Part shown: in pieces, positions 13,969-29,900 of the stretch
How the letters are laid out: each line of letters starts with the position of its first letter
Numbering within the stretch: position 1 is the stretch's first letter
Source: Schistosoma mansoni
Lineage: Eukaryota; Platyhelminthes; Trematoda; Strigeidida; Schistosomatidae
Direction of reading: 5' to 3'
NCBI RefSeq assembly: GCF_000237925.1
Contig: NW_017386006.1
Location: 1,860,001-1,924,000, forward strand
DNA: 64,000 nt
The notes under the pieces: generated by a model
Told to the model about the DNA's origin: nothing
The model's database searches: none
What the model saw: only the letters and a program-made list of their open reading frames with translations
Program-made: the position numbers and the translations under genes

Positions 13969-16900
13969 CAATCGTGATGAACGATTTTCTTCATAAGTTT
14001 TCTGTTACTTTACATTTACTAGATGAAAATTCAATTTTCGATTACCTACTACCCAGTAGCTGACGTATATAATTAGAATCTTAATATTGTACAGTAGCAA
14101 ACATTGTATATCTAATTGTCTTTTTTCCTTTGCAGGTAACGGAAGCACCCGGAAATGACGGTTTTACCTCAGAATCTGCTCATCCTCCAATATCTAATAC
14201 AAGAACTGTTACTTCGAGGAGTGGTGCCACAACTGCACAGTCTGCTAATACATGTACTCGTCCTGATCAGTCATCACTGGAAAACTCTACAATTCGTTTA
14301 ACACATAGTGAATTTAATAAACAAAATGGCTTTGTAGTTTTAGGCAAATCAGATGCGATGCAATACTTAATTGACTTAGTTGGTACTTACAAATCTGTTG
14401 CTGAGTTTGTCGCAATGTATAAACACAAACATTCCGTGGAGCATACATCTGGTAAATCAAACGCCGATATATCAAGGTGTTCTTTTATCTCCTATTTATT
14501 TAGTCATCAGTTAAATAACTCTGAAACAGCCGAATCTACTATGTCATTGTTGAAAAACTTAATACTCATCAGTAGTGAATCCATTCAAGGAGTAATTATA
14601 AATGAATTTAAAGCATCACTTGGTCGCGTTGCCACTAAACATTACCCCATTTCACTAGAAGATAATAAGTCTGAAATTATCTCTCCAATGAAAAATGATC
14701 GAATCGCATCTCATATGATGTTTTTAATGCGTATACTATCATTGCCTTCTCCTCTAATTAATCGCGTTTTACGTTTGTTATATAAACGAAGAATACCAGC
14801 GGATATTGCTAGATTAATTGCTATTGTTGACTGCAATTTACCTAACACACAGTTCACAATTAATATTATGTTGCACGCTCTAGAAAGTTTAACTCTAGTA
14901 GATCGTCAATACACTAAGTTTAATTCTCAAGGAAAAAGACTTGCGAATAACTCTACGGGACGACAAGTTAATGCTGCTTCAGCTTCGAATGAGGAGTCAG
15001 GTGATGTAGAAATGAGACTCACTAGTACTATACAAACATCAACTATTACCGACTCAACCTCACAGGATCCAATACTTCATACCATACCATCATCTGAACA
15101 AAGAACTGATGTCTCCCTTGACAGAGGTACGACTAACATATCTTCCACCATTCCTGGCTCGGATCATACTATCAATACTTCTAGAGATTTTGAGACTGAT
15201 TCCGATGATGATGATGACGATGATGTTACAATGTCTGATCAACAGGAGTTTTCACACCCTGTGCAAAATGTAGATTCTGCTTTTGATAGACCTAGTTTGA
15301 TTCTATCCAGCACTGCACAAGGTAGCGCTTCTTCAAGTCTTAATCGCGTTCTAAATGATGTTTTGACTGTCCAGGCTGATATGGTCATCAGTTCTGATCA
15401 TAATGAAAACGTCCATCAGCCTTGGCGTAGTGTAGGCAACGGAGATCAAGAAACTAGATCTGTGATATTTGTTTATGATGATGAAGATGAAGGAAGTTCC
15501 GGTCAAGGTGCTGAAGGTAATAATAGTCAAGAAGAGGAAGAAGAAGACGATGTCCTTGGAGAAGATGAGGACGAAGAGGAGGAGGAGGATGATGATGACG
15601 ACGAAGATGATGATGACCAGGACGATGAAGACGGTGAAAATGATCCAGATGTTGAAGGTGATGACGGTGATGTTGATGTTAGCGGTGAAGATGAAGAGGT
15701 TGCCTTTGTTCTTAGTAGAAGTCGCAGACATGAGAACCGTACTCGACCTTCTGGTTTGTCTAGTCCACGTCGTCGTCGACCGAATGCTTCCATTTCTGTT
15801 ACTGTTACTACCAATCGGACCAACAGTGATCGCAATCAGAATACTGAGTCTCATGACGATGGTGAAAACTTGCATAATGAAGATACCGATATTGTACTTC
15901 ATGACGATACGCATGTGGAGGATGATGGGAGCTTTGGTGATGATGATTTAGATACATATGGTAGAGATGATGACGATACTCCTCGAGATGATGTGGCGAT
16001 TATTTCTTCCGATATACCTGGTGTTATCTTTCCTAATGAAAACCGTGGGTCTCATGGAAACCATTCAGTTGCAGCTGTGGTCGAAGAGACTCTTCGTCGA
16101 GTAGTTGCTCCACCTTTGAATGTAATCTCATCTAATGGTTTTAGAGATCTTGGAACAAATAGTTTGTCAACCTTAAATGTTCATTCGCGAGGTTCTTCTA
16201 CCGGTAACTGGGATTATCTTCTGCCTGCTTTTACAAATTTAATTGCTCGTCATGGTTCTCGACACATTCCATTTGATGGTGAATCTAACCTACCAACAAG
16301 TACTACTATATTCCGTTTCGGTCCTGAAGCATCAGTATTTGTAGGTGGAAGCAATTCAACTCGTTTGGGATCTGGTGTAAATTTTGTTTATTCTTCAAAT
16401 AATCAGACAGGTCTTAATACTTCTCAATCTATTCAAGCAGTACCAGCTGCAACCCTGGCAAATCAGCATCCTTTACTTCAGGTATGTTTTTCATATTGTT
16501 TTGTACTGTTATCCTATTACATTCGCTTACAAGATTTGTTAGGTCTTATCCATAATAAAAAGTTGGGAATCATTAGGTATAAACGTGGAAGTAGATAGTT
16601 ATGAAGATGTTCTAAAATTAAACTTTCTGTTATTAAAGTGATTTACATGAAGTAAATCAATATGATTTTAAACCTTAGATTCTTTATTTCACTAAATCTT
16701 CATAGATTTAACACAAAGAACTAACTAAAATCTCTTTGTAGAATAGATGGAATGTGTCTAGCAATGAAATCTAGAATGTGCATCTCTTCCAATTCAGGAT
16801 TTATTACTCGTCTCAAAGTTACTGATAGTTTTGATGGCCATGGTAATTAATCTCTTGTATTAGTTTTGTTAGGCTGTAAGCTTGTGTTACAGTTTTGACG

Positions 16901-19900
16901 GGCACATTCGCCCCAACTCCTTTTTTTCATGTTTGACTGGCTTCAAATATATTTGCTCACTACTTACTAAATATTGACTTCCAGTTGAACGTTTTTAAAA
17001 TTATGTGGTACTATTCCTCTGTGTTTCTACAACTTTAGGTACCGATGACCACTGGAACTAATGTTGGTCTTTCAACAAATAACACAAACACTGGGACATC
17101 CAGTCACAATACATCAACCAATAACGTTAGTGGCTTACGTGTATTTGGCGTTCTGCCGCGACCACAACACGTTCCTCCTCATTATGGTACACGTCATCGG
17201 ATTACAGGTTCATCTGGACCACATCTTTCCTCTGGTCTTACTGGTTTACGCCATCATACTTCATTTAGCCGACTATTTAATGCTGAATCTGAACCAGATG
17301 GTGTTAGTTCAGGTGGTTCTAATAGTCTGAATCGAAGCCAACTTGCTACTGATGTTAGCGGTTTAGGTTTAAGTCGACCAATCATTGCAGATGCGGTTTC
17401 TATGTCACCAGTAAATCGTGTATTTTACGTTCCACCAACGATCCCTCAACAACAATTTCCACCATCTTATGGCAGCCGTCATCGATTTCCAGGCACAACT
17501 GCATCTCACCTCCCTTCAAGTTCCGGTAGTTGCTCACGTCACCAAACCTCATTCAATCGGTCATTTAATGCCGAGTCACAACCAAATGCAAATAGTGAAT
17601 CTAGCAGTAGTCACCTTTGCAGTCAAATCACTGCCAATGCTCAAGATAATCGTTCTGGACCAGAAGCCGATGCACTGGTGTGGACAATGCTAACAAGTCT
17701 AGCTGAAGATCAACCTTCTCCTGTTAATTCCGCTCTAAGCGCGGCTATATTTTCTAGGTTCTTTTCACAAGGACAAACTAGTAGAAATCAACAAGGAATA
17801 ATGGATATTCGTTCTAGAGGACTAACTCCTTATGCAGGTTATGCTCTACCACCCCATTATCGACGATGGACCAATCTATCCCGAATGTTATTCGGGCATG
17901 AAGTTATGGATCTTATTCTTTTGGCTCGTCACCATATTTATAAAGCACTCGAACAGAAACGTCATGAACTGTACAGTCTGCGTATTTCAGAAAATGAAAT
18001 ACTCAGCTTACCTGTGGTTACTAGCTCGCCGGATGAACCACTGGTTGCAGCTCCAACATTGACTTCTACTAATAATAATGCTAATGAATCTGCAGAAACA
18101 TTTGTAACATTTGCCACTCCTCTTGTTACTTGCGTGTCAACGTCTGAAAATTCCGGTTACACTCAAGAATTTTCTGTGGATTTACAACAACAACTACCTG
18201 TTGTTTCTATCGATAGTGCAGCTACATTTAATCAAATTAATCCGGATGTATGTGTTAATGAAGCATCTGAAATATCGATTTCATCAGATGTGTGTAAGTT
18301 ATAATGAATTCTTTTTAATATCTCATGGTCATGTACCATTTGTTTATAATGGTACACACTAAACTGATCTCTAGCAGTATTATTTCTGCAGCTCAGTGGT
18401 TAAAGGATTCGACTTCTAGTCAATTAGTCCCAGGTTGGAAATCCATTCCACATGATTTGCTTTCCAAGCAACGGAGTATTATTACTAACTTGCACATGTA
18501 GTGTGGCTTGTAGATAACCTACTCAGTGAACAAGTTAATAGTAATGAATAATAATAAACACATATAATTATTACTTCCTCAATTGGATTTTCGTTTGTTT
18601 TAAGTAGGTTTGGCATTTCAATTTACAAAACCTATCAGTTACAAAGCTATCAGTTTGTATTCATTATTGTACTTCATCTTTCTATAAATGTTTATTTTAC
18701 AGTCCTGGTAACGTTGTTTCCTTTTTGCTCTAAAGTGTCTGAAAAGAAGGACGTTATGTTCTAATTGGCAATTCCACTACCAATCACAGGTTTATTTACT
18801 CTGTTTTGAGACACACTTCAAGTACGACAGCTAGAAATACTACTCGGTTACTGTGACTATATGTAGGTAAAGAGGAGTTTGAATTTGGGATCTGTCGGTT
18901 AAAAGTCGAATGCTTTACTCATAAAGCCACAGGTATTTTGTTGACAACCTTGTATTGTAGTTGATTATCCATAAAACAGTTTAGTATAATGATAACAGAT
19001 TAGGGGATCATTAACTATTCAGTGACAGACAGCTCTACATAATAATCTGAATAAAAGTAGATAAAGTTTATTGGATTATATAACCATAAGATTGTACTGT
19101 GCTTGGAACAAGTAGCCATAATAATTTCTGTTAATTAAATATTGATAATTCAATAGGTTTCTTCATGTGTTTACTAGAATTAAACCACGTAATTTTCTTT
19201 TGAAAACAAATCATGCTTCTTATAGCGAAACTTCGTTTCTTATTGTTTATCTCATAGCTTTGAGCAAATATTCACCGTTCTATATTGTTACATTTTTTCG
19301 TAGTTTGTCATAATAAGCGGTGCAATTTCCATGATCTTTTTTTGTCAATATATTCATATTCAACTGATTATGGACTAAAAGAGATACCTTTTCTCAAACT
19401 ATTATCTCAGTGTAATCTTTTTTTCAAGAATATATTATAACTGTTATTGTTTATATTTATGATCGTTTTTTTAATATTTAAGCTATGTCAAATCCAGCTA
19501 TTTTACCTGTTCAAAATGAACCAGAACCTACAAATCCCATAGAAAATATATCAAATCTTGTAACATCTTCTAATGACACTCCTACTACTAATACTTCCAC
19601 TGGACCACCAACAAGATCACTTGTTATGACTGATGAAGAAACTATTCAATCATTAGTAGAAGGTGGAATGGATCCATCATTTTTAGATGCATTACCTGAA
19701 GAAATGCGACAAGAAGTTATTGCAGATCATCGTTATGCAAGACAAGTTCAACAACGAATCAATTCTATGAGTTTACCAGTACATGTTAATTCAGAATGGC
19801 TGACTGGACTTCCACCTCATATTCAAGAAGAGGTAACCATTTGAATACACTGTTTATTTTTATATCTGTTATGTCTGGTGTTGTATTTCTGCGTAAATTC

Positions 19901-20943
19901 ACTTTTTTACTTATTGTGGATTAGGGTTCTCTATCTATGTTCAATAGCTAGAAGTAGGTACCAGTGGTATGGTTCTGTTTCCTGGAAATATACTTTTCGG
20001 TCTTAAATATTCTGATGATATTGTCTTACTTACTGTGTAGTGATAATCATTCTATTTAATCCTTCACACTTAGTTGGTAAACAGTGTCCGTGGTTATAAC
20101 ATGTACTTACCACCTTCTAAATCCAAAGTACTTTTGCTAAATTGATAGGATCCTACGCATACATACTATATAATGAGCTGTTAGAAGTAGTTAAAAAGTC
20201 AGTGTGTCTGGGTAGTTGTATGGGTACTGATATAGTCGTGATTGACGAGATCGATCTACACATAGTTAAAGCCAGAGTCACTTTACGACGGGTCAGTAAG
20301 AACAGTTCTGTGTAATGGTTATGAAACCTGGCCCTTCCGAGCTAAGAATGTTCAGGAACTTTCTGTGTTCGATGTTCGTTGTTACCGAAAGATTGTTGAC
20401 ATTTGATGGCAACGCAATGTTAGTAATGATGAGTTTTGGGCACAATGATGGTAGTTCAACTATTGTCGCTTTCTTGAATTACCAGCTTCGGTGGCTTTAA
20501 CATAAATCAAGAATGTCATATACCAACGACTACTCACATCGTACTTTGTTTTCCCAACACTAGGACTGATTCGAAGTAGCGGAGAGCTAATTAATTTATA
20601 AGATGGAGTCAGGATAGGATTCTTACAATCTAATGCTCATTCTGACATAACATTTTATGTCTCACTTATTGTAACTGACAATCTAGCTAAACAAAGTGCT
20701 CAACTTGAAAAACTTTACAATACTATGTGTGACTTCGCTGTTTATTCATTTTAAATAAAATAAGTTTTTCACTTATTCATTTTTATTTCTTTTTCGTGCA
20801 TACACTACTTATCCGCTTCGTAAACTACAGTTAGCTTCATATTGCACAGTCTGTTTTAAAACTCATCATTGCTAACTATATTATTGATGATCATAATCTC
20901 AGAATTGCACCTTTATGCGATTGTCTCAAGGTTACATTAATTA

Positions 20944-20979
<36 letters not shown>

Positions 20980-23900
20980 ATCAGTCCCAAGAATGTCTAA
21001 CACGTACTTTGCACATTAAAAATGTGCGACCCAATTTTATAGAGGTTATGAATTACTCCACCCAGAAAACATTGTAACTTTGGAATCTTTATCGAGACCT
21101 GTTGTGAGTATGAAAAATTTTACGATCATAGGTCCGTTACAGTAGTAACAAAAAATATTATTATTTTCTTAGGTTCTAGCGCAATTTCGTCAAGAGCAAC
21201 AACAGCAGTCTTCCACTCAACCCTCTACAACCACCTCTGGTGAAATTAATACAACTGAACAATCTACTGCTCAGCCACCATCTACACAAAATACAACTGA
21301 CAGTAATACTGCATTTCTTGTGTCTCTACCACCTTCTGTACTTCGTGAAGTATTGGCTGATATGGAAGAATCACAGTTGGAAACACTTCCCCAATATTTG
21401 GTCGTTGAAGCTAACAGATTACGTCGAGAGCATGAAGAACGTTATGCTCGAGCTGTTCAAAATGGTATTTTTGCTCATTCCAATGATTCCCGACCTTATC
21501 GTGAGTAACTTAAGTTTTCATTAAGATTCGTTTCTCAGATCACAAATATCATCCATTGACTATAGTATATTCAAAATTCGGGGGTGGTTGTTTTTACTGC
21601 TTAATTGATAGTGTGTTGTGATTGATGGTGCTTGATCATGAACGTGGGTTAATTATCATTCATGGGAGTGAATGATAATCACACAATTTCTCGATTACTC
21701 ACTATGTCGAAAACTCGTCTACTTAGGAAGAAAAACAATAAAAGAAAAAGTTTCGTATAAGACAGCTTTAGTGTCATGAAATACGAGAAAATTTGTTTTC
21801 ATCATTTTAATAATGCTTCACTTAGCTACCCACAATAAACTTATTGCAAAGCTTCATTTATCCGTAATTCGGAACTGAAAAACACTAAACAGTCACGCAC
21901 ATGTACTCATGAAATTAAAATCGAAAACAAATGTGAATACGTCTTGTTTACTGTAAACAATCGAAATATATAATAGATTAGTTTAGAGTTACTAGTTTTA
22001 CTTTTTCGTGGACACACTAGACAAATCTGTTGTATTGATAAACTGCATATTTCAGTTGTCTAGCTCACTATGAAGTGAAATCATGCGAAATATATACAGC
22101 TTTTCACCAATATGAAATGTAAGAATTGTATTTGAATAATCCCAGCAATTGAAAATTAACTAGTCCCAACGTTTTGTATGCCAATATAATCGAGTATATT
22201 CACCCCTGAAGTGAAGTTTGAAATAGCTTGCTTGCCGAAACGTTGAAATTATTTCATTTTCACTCCTCGCAACTATTCTAATACAATTTTCATGTTCAAT
22301 GTATATACTCAGAGCCCGATTTCTACCTAACTGTTCGTTCAAATTTTAGTGAATATTCATAACGATTTTGTCCAACAGTTTTATTTTTGTCTAACATTAT
22401 TCATCCATTTTATTTTCTAAAGACTTTTGGCGTAATTTCACCACCACTTCTGGATTACTAGGTGGTGGTGGACAAGGACGTTGGATTGTTCGATTTCATT
22501 CAAATGATCAAATTGTAGTTCATCCTAACAATATAGATGGTTCATTAAGTTTGAATAATGCTCTAGGTGTTCGTACAATGGCTGGTTTATCTAGTCGTGA
22601 ATTAATTGATCATGAAGGATTAACATGTATAATAGTACTGCTTATAGCCAGTTCTTCATGTTCTAATCAAAGACAAAACATAGTGCCTACAGTGAAGAAA
22701 GTAAGTAGTATAGTACTGTGTCTGCGTTGTTAATTGTCTATATTTGAACACTTGTATCAACAAGTTTTTTATATCACTAGATTTGCACAACCTTTAAATC
22801 TATTTTATTTCTTATCCAACAGATTTATCGTCTTCAAGTATTTGGTGTGATTTTTCTGCTGTAATGAACTTGCCTATTCTGTTGATCTCCATGTCTTTTA
22901 CTGCCTTCCATTTCTGTTATTACATTTTGATATATATTTACAGTGCATACTTTCATTCTCGTTTTTGTCCCCATCTGACTAAGTCCTAGTGTGTTAGTCA
23001 TTTTGTTATTGATTTGTTGGTTCCTTTTATGGTCTAATGTTTTTTGATTGGATAGAATTCTTTATCGAGAGATGATTCACAATGACACGCAGCTGAACCA
23101 TAGATTTAAGGCCCCCTAACTAAACACATCAAAAAATAAGACAACTAGCCGGCAGAATAGACTTTGATCCCCTCCAAAATAACATGTCTATGTATAAAAT
23201 ATCAGGTACTAGAACACATAATTATGTGTCGTAAGCAGCTGTATGATAAGTTTTGTAGGCCACTTATCCGAGAAAGGGTTAATGCTCAACTGTTAAGTGT
23301 GATTATCACCGTACATACCTGTTTCAAACTTCTCATTCTCTTACATAATGTGAGTAATGTACGTACTCTGTAACCCTGAAGTAACGAATATAAATCAAGC
23401 ATATAAGATAAACCTCTACTTGGTAACTGATCCGCATTGGATGTCCTTCCTGGCTAACGCAAATTTTGGCACTAAGTTTAAATATCTTTGTGGTTTTGTA
23501 TTCCCTAGGACTTGGTAAATTATATATTGTAAAATGATTAATTTTTTAGGTTCTGCGTAATCTGTCTTGCCATTCTGCTACACGAAACTGGATTGTAAAC
23601 ACTATCATATCTCTGTTTAATGGATTGTCTGAAAAACCACCCGCACATCTACAGTCAACTTCTAGTTTTGTGCCGTCCATAGAGGAATGTGAACCAATAC
23701 CGAGTACTTCACATGATCGTGGGGTGTCTCTTCCTGCTTCCGAAAGTGAATTCCAATGTTCTACGAAACCGATGTCTAACAACACATTGTTCCATACTGG
23801 ATTTGAAGCTGCCTTGGGTTGCTGGGTAAGGATATTCCATCCAGTTCCTCAAAACCTAAGCCATACACCTTATCTTCAAAATGACTCTCATACTGTTGTG

Positions 23901-26900
23901 CCCACTTATTCCAAAGATACATCTTCATCGACTCCTGTTCGATATATTATACATCCTCAAGGAGCAGTTTTTGTTGCTGGTATCCTCCTGGAAACTCTGA
24001 ACGAATTAACCCGTGCATTTCCATCACATTTCTATCCTTCAGAAGCATGTCAGTCAGAGTCTGCTGGGACTTCCCACAGCACTGATAGTAAGTATTTTCC
24101 ATTTTTAGTGTAAAAAGTAAATATTACTTATCATTATTATTTTAAAGCAGGATGGCCGTCATGCAGATCTTCTGACATCAGACAGCTGTTCACGCAAATG
24201 TGTCGTAAATAAAATATCACTATTATAGTACTTCGATCTCCACTAGGAGTGAAACAGTGCATCAGTTGTTAAGTTATTCAGCTCTCATCTATCATGTCTC
24301 GCATTCTGATCCCACTCTGCTCACTTCTGTTTAGGCGACAGCGTAGTATCACTATTGTCTTATAAATATTTACTTAAACGATTATAGTCCTGATATGAGA
24401 TATCCGACAAAAATGCCTATTTCTTTCACAGTCAAAGAGACACAAAACCTGAGCTTATTTGTTGTGAAAATAAAGATGATACTTATTCTCTTAGGTACCG
24501 TCACATCGTTCCATTCTGCTTCAGTGTAGTATAAATAGAAGTAGAGAATTTTAACGCCGACGCCGTGAATGTTTCATGTATACATCATTAGTCTTTAAAA
24601 CACATATCTAGGACCTAATTGTCGTTATTTATTTGATCCCGCACAACTTGTCGTTTCGTGACAAAAACAGTAGCTTATTATGATCGTGCACGTTTTTTTG
24701 TATAATAGCATTGCGTTCAAAAGAAGCGTACGCTTCTGCACTGAAATTCAGTTTTTTGTGTTTTCCGGTTTACGAGTCTCAAGTAGAATGACACCCTCAT
24801 TCGCCATTTCATTGCTGTCTAATTTCTAAATAAACCAACTTATATCTATGGTCAATTTCAAGTCGCCCATCCAAGAAGCCTACTTTTCTGGCTGATGGAT
24901 TAAATGAAGATCTCAATACACACAAAAAATTATTCTAACAACTTATTTCAGTCTAGGTTTGTATGCTCATCAATTGATATACCATTCTCATCTACCATTC
25001 CACATTTCAAGTCGACATTCATCATTCGATACAGATGCCAACAACTAATTAAATTTCCAAGCATTTTTTCTTGTTAAAACACTGGTGAAAATTCTGTTTT
25101 AATATTTTATTACCAGTTTCTACAAATTGTTGTTTGCTTGCTTACTTATGTTTTGTGAATAGTTCCTTTTACATCGTTTTGGGATATATTCAATCGACTT
25201 TCCCAATCTAACATAACTTCATTGCCTGTTGGACCTACCACAAGACCTGTAGTTAAACGAGCAAGAATTTCATCAAGAAAAAGACCTGTTTCAATTTCTG
25301 ACAAACAACAAGCAAGTGATTCGACTCAAGAGTCTTCAGCATCTACACCGAAAACATCTATAAATCCATGTCATAAATCATCTAATTTAACAACCACTGA
25401 GACATTATCTTCATCATCGTATTCAGGTAAAAAAAAACGTTTGCTTTTGGATGTATTTTTTCGTGTTTCTATGCATCAAAAGTTGTTTATTGACCATGTA
25501 CTTTTACATATTAGACACATTTTATCTGATGTATTTCTCTTATTTTTAAACCAACTTCTTCCTATACTGCATTTATCACAATGAGATTTTATAATCCATA
25601 GTAATAATAATCATAATTTTATAATCTGAAAATTAGTACAGTACACACACACACAGTTAGCATCTGCATCATCAGATGGGTGCAAATTGTTGGGTGACTA
25701 TTGTATTTAGAAAAGTTGAATTTTTACTTTATTTGGGTAAGCATGAATTCTAAGTGACTGTTTAGAACGAATGTGAATTAACGAACATTAAATACGGATC
25801 CAAGGAAGAGTGTAAAATGGTGATTGGAGTGATGTTACAGTTTCACACTTAGTGTTTATTCACAGTCTGTAGAAAAATATTGATTCCGCAGACAAAATTA
25901 TTTTTAGTATACAATTTACTGATAGTTATAGAATTACTAAGTATATGGCATTACTTAACCATTCAATATTTTTTAAAGTGAAAAATTATGCATACTCTCC
26001 ATAGAGTGGACTTGAAACAGTCTAAATTTGTGGGTTACAACCATTACGGTGGTTTTATTTTTGCAAGATTGAACTTTTATTATCACCGAATAGTATGCAA
26101 TACGGAATTTACACAAGTCATGTCAACAGTCTGTTATTTACTTTCAATGGTAACGGTTTAGGATATGATCTACCTCCTACAACTTTCGTCATAGCATAAT
26201 ATTTAGTAGTGTATTGTCAAACATTTGTATTTCATCTAATCTATTCGCAACATAAAACCTGGTACATGTGTACATCGGTTCAAGTTGTTATAACCCATTA
26301 ACCATACCGAGATAAAATTGTTAGAGCAAATCTCAGTGTAGTAACAGTATTTATGTAAGTCCATTATTGTGAATTTTTTATTGATTCACCTTTTAATCTA
26401 AACACTATATACTGTCGTAGTTTTGTATTCAGTGTAGAAAAATGTTACTTTTATGAAGAAGAAGAAGACGAAATAAGTTAACGAAATTGATATACTGCCT
26501 TACTCATGATTATTATAGTATCTGAAACATACTTTTTATTCAATATTAATACTGTTGATAACGTACATCACAGGCTAACCTTTGTTAAAGAATCATTGGA
26601 AACCAGAAAGCAATAAACGGTTGTTTCGTTCTACTATACGATTATCAGTCATGCCCATCCATGACACCACTAGGGATTGAACCCAGGTTCTTTACGCCTA
26701 CTGATGAGAACTAGAAGTCCAACACTATGATAAAACAGTTATTTAGTGTTTTCTGGTTTTCATCGTTGTCTAAAATATGTCCATCTTATTATTTCTTTCT
26801 CGTGCCAACCATTTTATCTTTACAAAATATTACTACTTGTAGCAGATGTATTAGAAAATGATTCCATGAAAGAAGTAACAAATGAAACACAATACAGTAA

Positions 26901-29900
26901 CAATAATAGTTCCAAGTCTATTACTACTACCAATACTACACCAGTGACCGTAAATTGTTTCACTGCTTTATCTGAATTACTTTGTCATCAATTATTACAC
27001 GATCGTCCAAATCATCAAGAACGCCTCATAACTATTCTTGCTGGTATTGTCAAAGATTTCCTGCTTAGTCGATCTCATTCCAATATATCTGTTGCCCAGG
27101 CTTCAACTCATCCAACTAATCTTGTTACACCAACCACTGTAAATACTATTTTGACCGATACAAATCAACAGGTAAGAGAAATGTATACCTTGTTTATCGA
27201 ACTCAGGTGCTAATTTTTATGTACTGATCCCTGAGCTGCACTGTTTGTGTAAAGACTGTCCAAATGAAGTAGATTTTAAACTTGCTCTTTGAAAGTCAAG
27301 TGTTTCAACTAAACATATCATCACTTCACTATTCGTATTTGATACACTAGCTCTTTAAGAATAAATTCTTTTAATGAACTAGTAATCTGTTACACACATG
27401 TGTACTTGCTTAAACAATGTTTCTTAATCCTCTGTGAATTATTTTCCCCGGTGATATGATTTCCTCGATGAATTTTCAAGTCACATCTTGGTGTATGCTA
27501 CTTCTGTTGACACATGCGTAACACCAGTCAGAAGTGGAATACCTGGCAGAAAAATGTTGAGATCGAATTGAAGAGAACAATAATGTAAACAAAGAGTAAT
27601 TATAATAACAACGGGAATGAAGGAACGATAAAGTTTGTCAGAGATAACTGATGGAAGATATGCGAATGATGTATTTAATTTATAGTTTTCATATTTTATG
27701 AAGACACCCTGTGATTTTGCATTAAACAATAAATTTGGTTATCTACATCTGAGTGTTCGTTCATTGCAACATAATTCTGTCAACTTATAACTATTTTTTG
27801 ACTGAAGCTTTTATTACATTTTTCAGTAAATTAATGTCTCAACTATATGTAAATGTCTTAAAGGAATAGTGTAACTCAACAAACTTCTTATACATACTAC
27901 TTCTCATTACTCCTTTAGCGTTGGGATTAGTAATACTATCTAATTATCCAAACAAAAGTAAGTGAAGCATGTCTCAAATCAGCATCCATATTATAGCAAA
28001 TGTATAGCAGATAAAGCATATTGATACATTGTATACATTTCTACTGTTATTTTATTTTCACTGTTGTAGAAGTTAGGAACAAGTGATGAAGACTCAATAT
28101 CACAATTTCATGTCTCTGTTGACCAGTGAATTTAGTCTACGCAACTCTGAAATGTTATGTTTTAGTGTTCAATTTATGTCATGGAAATCTAATTTTAAAC
28201 GTTGAATTACCGTCCACTAATGTTAAGCTTTTTTTGATAATTTTTATTAATCCTAATTTATTTGTTTATTTTCACATAGAATCCAACAGATATGTCATCA
28301 CAACAATCTACTACTGACATACAATCTTCACATGATACAGAAAGTGTCCCCACCTCTATTCCAGAAGACCAATCATCTCAGCCACCAGTATCCAATTCGT
28401 CTAATATTTTAATGAGTCCACTAAGACCACAAGTTATTGAAACTCTTTGTCAACTTGTATTAGCTCCTAAATTTTCTGAAACTGCTCGTATAATGACCAC
28501 ACAATTGATTACCGATTTGGCTCAAGCAAATCCAATTATGAAGGAATCAATTCTTCGTTTATTGTCAATTACAGCGGGTCAATTGATCACAACTATATCC
28601 GACCAGTTACAGGTATTACTTATTGTTTGTTGATGACTAATATTTTAGCTTGACGTAACTCGTAATAAATGAAGAAACATTACTAGGATCCATCTGTTCG
28701 GGACCCCTGAACCTGTCTACACTTTATACTTAAAATTAAAGTATTTCAACATCCTTATTCAGACCTATCCAAATTCAACAACCACTCACTTTTATGTGAT
28801 CACTCTCCTCTCAAAACAGACACTGAAAGCATCTAATGAGAAATTTTCTTGTAATCATATATAACTTTTTAGGATGATTAGTGAACTCCCTACTCCAGAT
28901 TGTATTTGAGACCAAATGAATTCTAACTGCCCTATAAACTTAGTGTTGTAACATAACTTGCATGGGTCACTGATCCTCATTTTTTATCAACAGCAACTTA
29001 CACAAATCTGTCTTTTCATGTTTTACTATATCATTTTAAATTGATTAAAACAGTTGAACTTCGCGTCTTTACAACTAAAGCTTAACGTCTATAAAGTTGT
29101 GACCGTTCTGTTAGATACATGTTTATTTATATATATATTTGGCGGTCACATGAAATGGATACTTTCATCCTTTGTTTGGGCTATTGAACATGTTGTTTTA
29201 TACAGAGCTAATAGTTTGGCTCCCGGGTAAATTCTGGTTCGTGCATTGTTAAGCCTCCTATTGATTGTGCTTGTGACGTTATCACATTTGAAGTCGAGAT
29301 TTATATTGTATGTAGACACATCCGTCTTGTTCTCCTCAGTTTGTTTTTTCACAAATATCAATAAATTTCTGTCGGTAGCATTTGTCAATTCATAAATTCT
29401 TGTCAAGTTAATTGAGTCAAAAGTTAACCTCTGTTCAATTATTCAGGCAATCCTAACTTCATTTACCAAATATAACGTGATATTAAAGTTTCCTTTATTT
29501 TCAATTCTCTGTTAATACTATTATCGTATTTCTTTTCAGTGTCTTGTGTCTGAAGTTGATAAGCGACTAAAAGGGAAGGCGTTAGACTCTCTTCCAACGT
29601 ACGATCAATCCAAACCGTCTTCATCTCGTTATCCTTCAGAGATAAGTCGTATTTCTTCTTATGATGTCCTCCCTGATCGCTTTGGTATACCCGGACAAAT
29701 GGTAGTTGTATCGAGCGATTCACGTTTTCAGTCTGCTACTAAGTTTTCCGACTTACAGTTGAATTCTTCTGAAGTTTTCACATGTCCTAACAATGACCAA
29801 TGCCGTCTTCGTGGCATTTTGGGTTTAATGTTACGTATTGCTGCTGGAGACAGTTCACTAGTTGGTTCAAATCCAATCCCTGTATCGTCTGATGATCTGT

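Noticed and set aside
15351-15951. Long open frames opposite to and shifted from the acidic HUWE1 exon (Ser-runs, Ile/Val-rich and Met/Lys-rich peptides)
   Set aside because: They mirror GAT/GAA codon repeats of the real frame, which is splice-bounded and domain-supported.
17061-18362. Frame-shifted open frames within the 17039-18293 exon
   Set aside because: Overlap the true frame and show no domains.
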